This document shows, piece after piece, positions 60,282 to 64,000 of a stretch of DNA of 64,000 nucleotides (the first letter of the stretch is position 1; the number at the start of each line of letters is the position of its first letter). Made by a program: the position numbers and the translations under genes. The stretch spans positions 2,232,001 through 2,296,000 of the forward strand of contig NC_011726.1 of NCBI RefSeq assembly GCF_000021805.1. Direction: 5' to 3'. The notes below the pieces were generated by a model, which saw nothing but the letters and a program-made list of their open reading frames with translations, was not told where the DNA came from and did not search any database. Source of the DNA: Rippkaea orientalis PCC 8801. Its GTDB lineage: Bacteria > Cyanobacteriota > Cyanobacteriia > Cyanobacteriales > Microcystaceae.

Positions 60282-63209
60282 ATGCCTAAACCAACAGAAT
60301 CAAAAACCGTCCAAGATCGCATTTTAACCTATGCCCAAGAAATGACCCCACAATGGCGTTATGTATCCCGTAGCGAAGCAGAAACCAGAAGGGGATTTAA
60401 TAACATTGACAATAATGATATTCAAGTTCAAGCCCAACAAGCCTCTTTATATTTCGATGATCTACTTTATCAAAAAATTCAACAATTTAATCCTACCTAC
60501 AACGAAACTCAACAAGAACTAATCACAAAATTAAATAGCCTTCCTACAGATATTTATGGAAATCGTGACTTTCTTAACTATCTTCGCAATCAAGTTAAAT
60601 ATTTTTGTCCTGTTGAAAAGCGAGAACTTGACTTAACCCTAATAAACTACGAAGATCCCACTCAAAATGAATACGAAGTTACCGAAGAATATTATACCCA
60701 TAATAGAAAAGATGGCATCAGAGAAGATATTGTCTTTTTAATTAATGGGATTCCCATCCTTGTCATTGAATGTAAAAATGCTGATAAAATTGAAGGGATT
60801 GCATTAGGAATAGACCAAATAAGACGCTATCACCGAGAAGCCCCTGAGTTATTTGTCCCTCAAATGTTATTTACAGCTACCGAAGCTATTGGCTTTTCTT
60901 ATGGGGTAACATGGAATTTAGTCAGGAGAAATATTTTTAACTGGAAAGATGAACAAATTGGACAACTCGAAAACAAAATCAAAACCTTTTGCCATCCCTA
61001 TATTCTCCTAAAATTCTTACTAAATTATATTATCTTTGCTGAAAAAGACGAAACTCTCCAAAAATTTATCCTCAAACAACATCAAACTATTGCCATTGAA
61101 AAAGTTATCCAAAGATGTCATGATACTGAAAAATCACGGGGATTAGTTTGGCATACACAGGGAAGCGGTAAAACCTTCACCATGATTAAAATTGCCGAGA
61201 TGCTATTTAAAGCCCCAGATAGTGAAAAACCCACCATTATTTTAATAATAGATCGCAATGAACTCCAAGATCAACTATTGCGAAATCTCAATAACTTAGG
61301 GGTTAATAATATTCGTCATGCTAACCGTATTAAAACCTTAATTGAACTGCTAGAAAATGACTATCGGGGCATCATTATCACCATGATTCATAAATTCCGA
61401 GAAATGCCCACTGATGTTAATCTTAGAAATAATATTTATGTCCTAATTGATGAGGCACACCGCACCACAGGAGGAGACTTAGGAACATATTTAATGGCAG
61501 GTTTACCCCATGCAACTATTATCGGCTTTACAGGCACACCTATAGACAAAACCAATCAAGGAAAAGGAACATTTAAAACCTTTGGCACAGATGACGAAAA
61601 AGGCTATTTACATAAATATTCTATCGCTGAAAGTATCGAAGACGGCACAACTTTACCCCTTTATTATAATCTTGCTCCCAATGAAATGTTAGTTCCTGCT
61701 GAGATTATGGATCAAGAATTTCTTGACTTAGTAGAAACAGAAGGCATTAATGATATTGCAGAATTAAATAAAATTTTAGATCGCGCTGTCAACTTAAAAA
61801 ACTTCCTGAAAGGCGATCAAAGAGTCGATCAAGTTGCCAAATATGTCGCCCAACATTACACCAAAAATGTTGAACCATTAGGATATAAAGCCTTTTTAGT
61901 CGCCGTAGATCGTCCTGCCTGTGCTAAATATAAGCAAGCATTAGATCGTTATCTACCCCTGGAATATTCTGCCGTTGTTTATACAGGGAATAATAACGAT
62001 ACAGAAGACCTTAAAACCCATCATATTGATGATAAAACCGAAAAACAAATCAGAAAAAACTTTGCTAAATTTGGAGAATATCCTAAAATCTTAATTGTTA
62101 CCGAAAAACTCTTAACAGGATACGATGCACCGATTTTATATGCCATGTATCTTGATAAACCCATGCGAGATCATACTTTATTACAAGCGATCGCTAGAGT
62201 CAATCGTCCCTATGAAAACGAAACAGAAGAAATGGTTAAACCCCATGGTTTTGTCTTAGATTTTGTCGGCATTTTTGATAAATTAGAAAAAGCTTTATCC
62301 TTTGACAGTCAAGAAGTCAATGCTATTGTTAAAGATTTAAGTTTACTGAAAAACTTATTTAAAATTAAAATAGAGCAGTTAATCAAAAATTATTTAACAC
62401 TGATTCAACATAATTTTAATGATCAAGATGTCGATCATTTACTCGAATATTTTCGAGATAAGGAACGACGAAAAGCCTTTACAAAAGATTATAAATCCTT
62501 AGAAATGCTCTATGAAGTCATTTCCCCCGATGCCTTTTTACGCCCCTATCTCAATGAGTACGGAACACTCTCTGGTATTTATCAAGTGATTCGTAATGCT
62601 TACAGTAAAAGAGTTTATGTAGATCGAGAAGTCAAGCGAAAAACCGACCAAATTGTTCAAAATAATATTGCAACAACAGCAATTCCGACTGTAACCGATT
62701 TTATTGAAATTAATGCTCAAACCATTGAAACTATTCAAAATAAAGGAGGTGGTAAAACAACTAAAGTTATTAACTTAATCAAAAGTATTGAAAAAACAGC
62801 AGAGGAAAATAATGATGATCCTTTCTTAATTGCAATGGTACAGAGAGCTAAAGCGATTCAAGAACAATTTGAAAATCGCCAAACAGATACCCAAGAAACC
62901 CTTGATTTACTGCTTCAAGCCGTTAGAGAAAACGAACAACGTAAGCAAGAACAATCTGCCAAAGGATTTGATAGTTTAAGTTTTTTTGTTTATCAAGCTC
63001 TAGAAAATGCAGGAATTGATAACCCTGAAGATATGGCTCAAGAAATTAGACAACACTTTATTGAAAATCCGAACTGGAAAACCAGTGAAGGCGAATTAAG
63101 AGAATTAAGAAAAAATGTAACTTTCTCCATCTATACAGAAATAGATGAATTAGAAAAAGTCACAGCCCTTGTTGAGCAACTATTTACCCTATTACAACAA
63201 AATCACTAA
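60282..63209 (+). CDS. hsdR: Type I restriction endonuclease subunit HsdR
   Basis: The ATG at 60282 gives 975 residues (a TTG at 60258 is less likely). The N-terminal nuclease domain has GIREDIVFLINGIPILVIECKN (PD-ExK). The helicase core has Walker A QGSGKT near residue 293 and DEAH at 390-393 (LIDEAHRTTGG), with GFTGTPI and IARVNRPYE as later motifs. It pumps DNA and cuts unmethylated DNA far from the recognition site. All key motifs are present. With hsdM and hsdS it makes a complete system. Confidence 0.94.
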   Translation: MPKPTESKTVQDRILTYAQEMTPQWRYVSRSEAETRRGFNNIDNNDIQVQAQQASLYFDDLLYQKIQQFNPTYNETQQELITKLNSLPTDIYGNRDFLNYLRNQVKYFCPVEKRELDLTLINYEDPTQNEYEVTEEYYTHNRKDGIREDIVFLINGIPILVIECKNADKIEGIALGIDQIRRYHREAPELFVPQMLFTATEAIGFSYGVTWNLVRRNIFNWKDEQIGQLENKIKTFCHPYILLKFLLNYIIFAEKDETLQKFILKQHQTIAIEKVIQRCHDTEKSRGLVWHTQGSGKTFTMIKIAEMLFKAPDSEKPTIILIIDRNELQDQLLRNLNNLGVNNIRHANRIKTLIELLENDYRGIIITMIHKFREMPTDVNLRNNIYVLIDEAHRTTGGDLGTYLMAGLPHATIIGFTGTPIDKTNQGKGTFKTFGTDDEKGYLHKYSIAESIEDGTTLPLYYNLAPNEMLVPAEIMDQEFLDLVETEGINDIAELNKILDRAVNLKNFLKGDQRVDQVAKYVAQHYTKNVEPLGYKAFLVAVDRPACAKYKQALDRYLPLEYSAVVYTGNNNDTEDLKTHHIDDKTEKQIRKNFAKFGEYPKILIVTEKLLTGYDAPILYAMYLDKPMRDHTLLQAIARVNRPYENETEEMVKPHGFVLDFVGIFDKLEKALSFDSQEVNAIVKDLSLLKNLFKIKIEQLIKNYLTLIQHNFNDQDVDHLLEYFRDKERRKAFTKDYKSLEMLYEVISPDAFLRPYLNEYGTLSGIYQVIRNAYSKRVYVDREVKRKTDQIVQNNIATTAIPTVTDFIEINAQTIETIQNKGGGKTTKVINLIKSIEKTAEENNDDPFLIAMVQRAKAIQEQFENRQTDTQETLDLLLQAVRENEQRKQEQSAKGFDSLSFFVYQALENAGIDNPEDMAQEIRQHFIENPNWKTSEGELRELRKNVTFSIYTEIDELEKVTALVEQLFTLLQQNH

Positions 63210-63585
63210 AGACTAATATCCATCTCTGATAAAAATTTTAGGTTATAATGTTCTGAGTAATAAGTGGGGATCGGTATAACGCATTTGATTCCAACAATCT
63301 TGGGCGTTAGTATCTTCCAGTTTTTCTTGAATACTCCTGTAGGTGCTGGAAGATGGTTTGACACTATTAGTCAATTTCTATCAGAAACGCTTATGAAACA
63401 TACTCCTATAGTATCATTCATTGGTTCAGCTTGTGCGGTGGCACTTCTGCGGGGGGTCGGGTAATACGCCCACTGCCTTACTGTCTAGTTGTACAGCAGA
63501 AGATTTAAGAAGGAAAGGAAGATATCCAAGAGAAGTGTAAATGTGTAGGGGTTCAACTCCCCTACCCCGCATTAAATAAAAAGCC
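63210..63585. other. 376-bp gap with an RNA-like segment and no clear gene
   Basis: No convincing reading frame: a GTG-started 66-codon frame at 63264-63464 has no ribosome binding site and no family. The second half (63449-63571) carries a tRNA-like 3' terminus, described separately. The remainder is AT-rich. Confidence 0.4.
63449..63571 (+). ncRNA. tRNA-like 3' terminus (T arm and acceptor)
   Basis: AGGGG-TTCAACT-CCCCT (63547-63563) forms a perfect T arm with the consensus loop, followed by ACCCCGCA. GCGGGG at 63449-63454 could pair with CCCCGC to close an acceptor stem, giving a 123-nt unit. The inner part has a short CTGT/ACAG hairpin but no normal anticodon arm, so it is not a standard tRNA. 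It may be a degenerate tRNA, an attachment-site fragment of a tRNA gene, or a structured RNA of the cargo. Confidence 0.4.
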
Positions 63586-63912
63586 ATGATAACTTTGACT
63601 GACAAAGAAGAACGATGGAAAAATAATGAGGACTTGAAAAATGCGGTAACACAATGGTGCGATCGCATTCAGGTTGACGTTAAGGAAATACAGATTCGCC
63701 AGATGAAACGGAAATGGGCTTCTATCTCAACTAATGGACGATTAACCCTAAATAGCGAACTATTAGACATCCCTAGAGAATTAGGTGAATTTGTCATTGT
63801 TCATGAATTAGTACATCTCATTGTTCCCAACCATAGTAAGCTGTTTAAATGTTTCATGATGGCTCATCTTCCTGATTGGGAGGAAAGAGAAAAAAGACTC
63901 AAATTACAGTGA
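63586..63912 (+). CDS. M48/DUF45 (YgjP-like) short metallopeptidase
   Basis: This 108-residue protein has HELVH at 73-77 and the third ligand region NHSKLF (His83), the pattern of YgjP/DUF45 zinc proteins. Full-length members have about 230 residues, so this is a short form. Such genes commonly stand next to hsdR in type I restriction loci. Role in that context is unknown. Confidence 0.8.
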   Translation: MITLTDKEERWKNNEDLKNAVTQWCDRIQVDVKEIQIRQMKRKWASISTNGRLTLNSELLDIPRELGEFVIVHELVHLIVPNHSKLFKCFMMAHLPDWEEREKRLKLQ

Positions 63913-63926
63913 TTTTTGCTTCTCCA

Positions 63927-64000
63927 TCATTTCCCGAAACGAGACAAAACACCTCTGACACCACCCATTAACCCAAAGCGCAGGAAACTGAAACCTTGCG
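63927..64000 (-). CDS. Possible C-terminus of a minus-strand gene
   Basis: The minus strand from the window edge reads QGFSFLRFGLMGGVRGVLSRFGK and a TGA at 63927-63929. Only about 24 codons are visible, so identity is open and the frame may be accidental. Confidence 0.25.
   Translation of the reverse strand, partial: QGFSFLRFGLMGGVRGVLSRFGK

Larger units (their letters stand above)
51733..64000. mobile_element. Type V-K CRISPR-associated transposon, partial
   Basis: The stretch from 51733 to the window end behaves as one element: transposon end, homing spacer, CRISPR array, tracrRNA, cas12k, cvkR-like regulator, then restriction-modification and toxin-antitoxin cargo. The usual order continues with tniQ, tnsC and tnsB before the second end, but none of these is in the window. 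Either they follow at coordinates past 64000 or the element is a remnant. The right boundary is not visible, so the later genes might in part be host chromosome. Confidence 0.65.

Noticed and set aside
63264-63464. 66-codon GTG-started frame between hsdR and the DUF45 gene
   Set aside because: No ribosome binding site, no family resemblance, and its 3' part overlaps the tRNA-like segment.
63491-63496. TGTACA near 63491 as the far end of the CAST
   Set aside because: The flanking bases lack TnsB-type GACAAAT words and no AAAAT duplication follows, so it is a chance hexamer.

Overview
The window looks like chromosome from a low-GC unicellular cyanobacterium of the Cyanothece/Crocosphaera/Rippkaea type. 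The basis is frequent HIP1 palindromes (GCGATCGC), cyanobacterial genes such as ndhS, the cyanobacterial glutamate-cysteine ligase and a DUF3611 protein, a fused modBC gene, a PEP-CTERM protein, and dispersed heptad-type repeats. Species assignment is inference. No homology search was possible; all names come from reading the translations.

Positions 1-51,650 are mostly ordinary chromosome. In order they hold: a truncated GGDEF protein, a saccharopine-dehydrogenase-like protein, a DUF29 gene broken by one stop codon, a MASE1 hybrid histidine kinase, nagA, and a molybdate uptake locus (RHH-TOBE regulator, modA, modBC) with an obvious palindromic operator. Then come tRNA-fMet and smpB, two 2-oxoglutarate oxygenases, an M23 peptidase, and an extremely repetitive Ser-Lys-Asp/Gly-Lys-Asp exported protein. 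Further along are a serine hydrolase, HTTM, PmbA-like, GMC, ABC and Usp genes, a MITE-like palindrome and a solo tnpB element. These are followed by lexA, miaE, ndk, an exopolysaccharide cluster resembling hpsL and its glycosyltransferases, ndhS, msrA, a GBA2-type glucosidase, a dihydroorotase homologue without its metal ligands, gshA, trmL and a LysM-M23 peptidase.

From 51,650 to the end is the most interesting part: one side of a type V-K CRISPR-associated transposon (CAST). An elongator-type tRNA-Met gene carries a GGTT PAM and a protospacer. The transposon end (TGTACA plus TnsB-like repeats) begins 62 bp after the PAM. Next come a homing spacer matching the tRNA at 17 of 18 positions, a split and divergent repeat, three regular 37-nt repeats, a tracrRNA, Cas12k with a dead RuvC site, and a divergent MerR-type regulator (CvkR type) with an 8-6-8 palindrome between the two genes. 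The cargo is a type I restriction-modification system (hsdM, hsdS, hsdR). It is interrupted by a DUF559-hicBA cassette bordered by a duplicated hsdM 3' end, and also carries a PIN-type toxin-antitoxin pair and an M48-type peptidase. No tnsB, tnsC or tniQ is present before the window ends, so they either lie further right or have been lost.

In the CAST, the regulator probably controls cas12k and perhaps the restriction operon that starts 14 bp behind it. The homing RNA would steer the element to tRNA genes, the array would allow retargeting, and the cargo offers defence and stabilisation.
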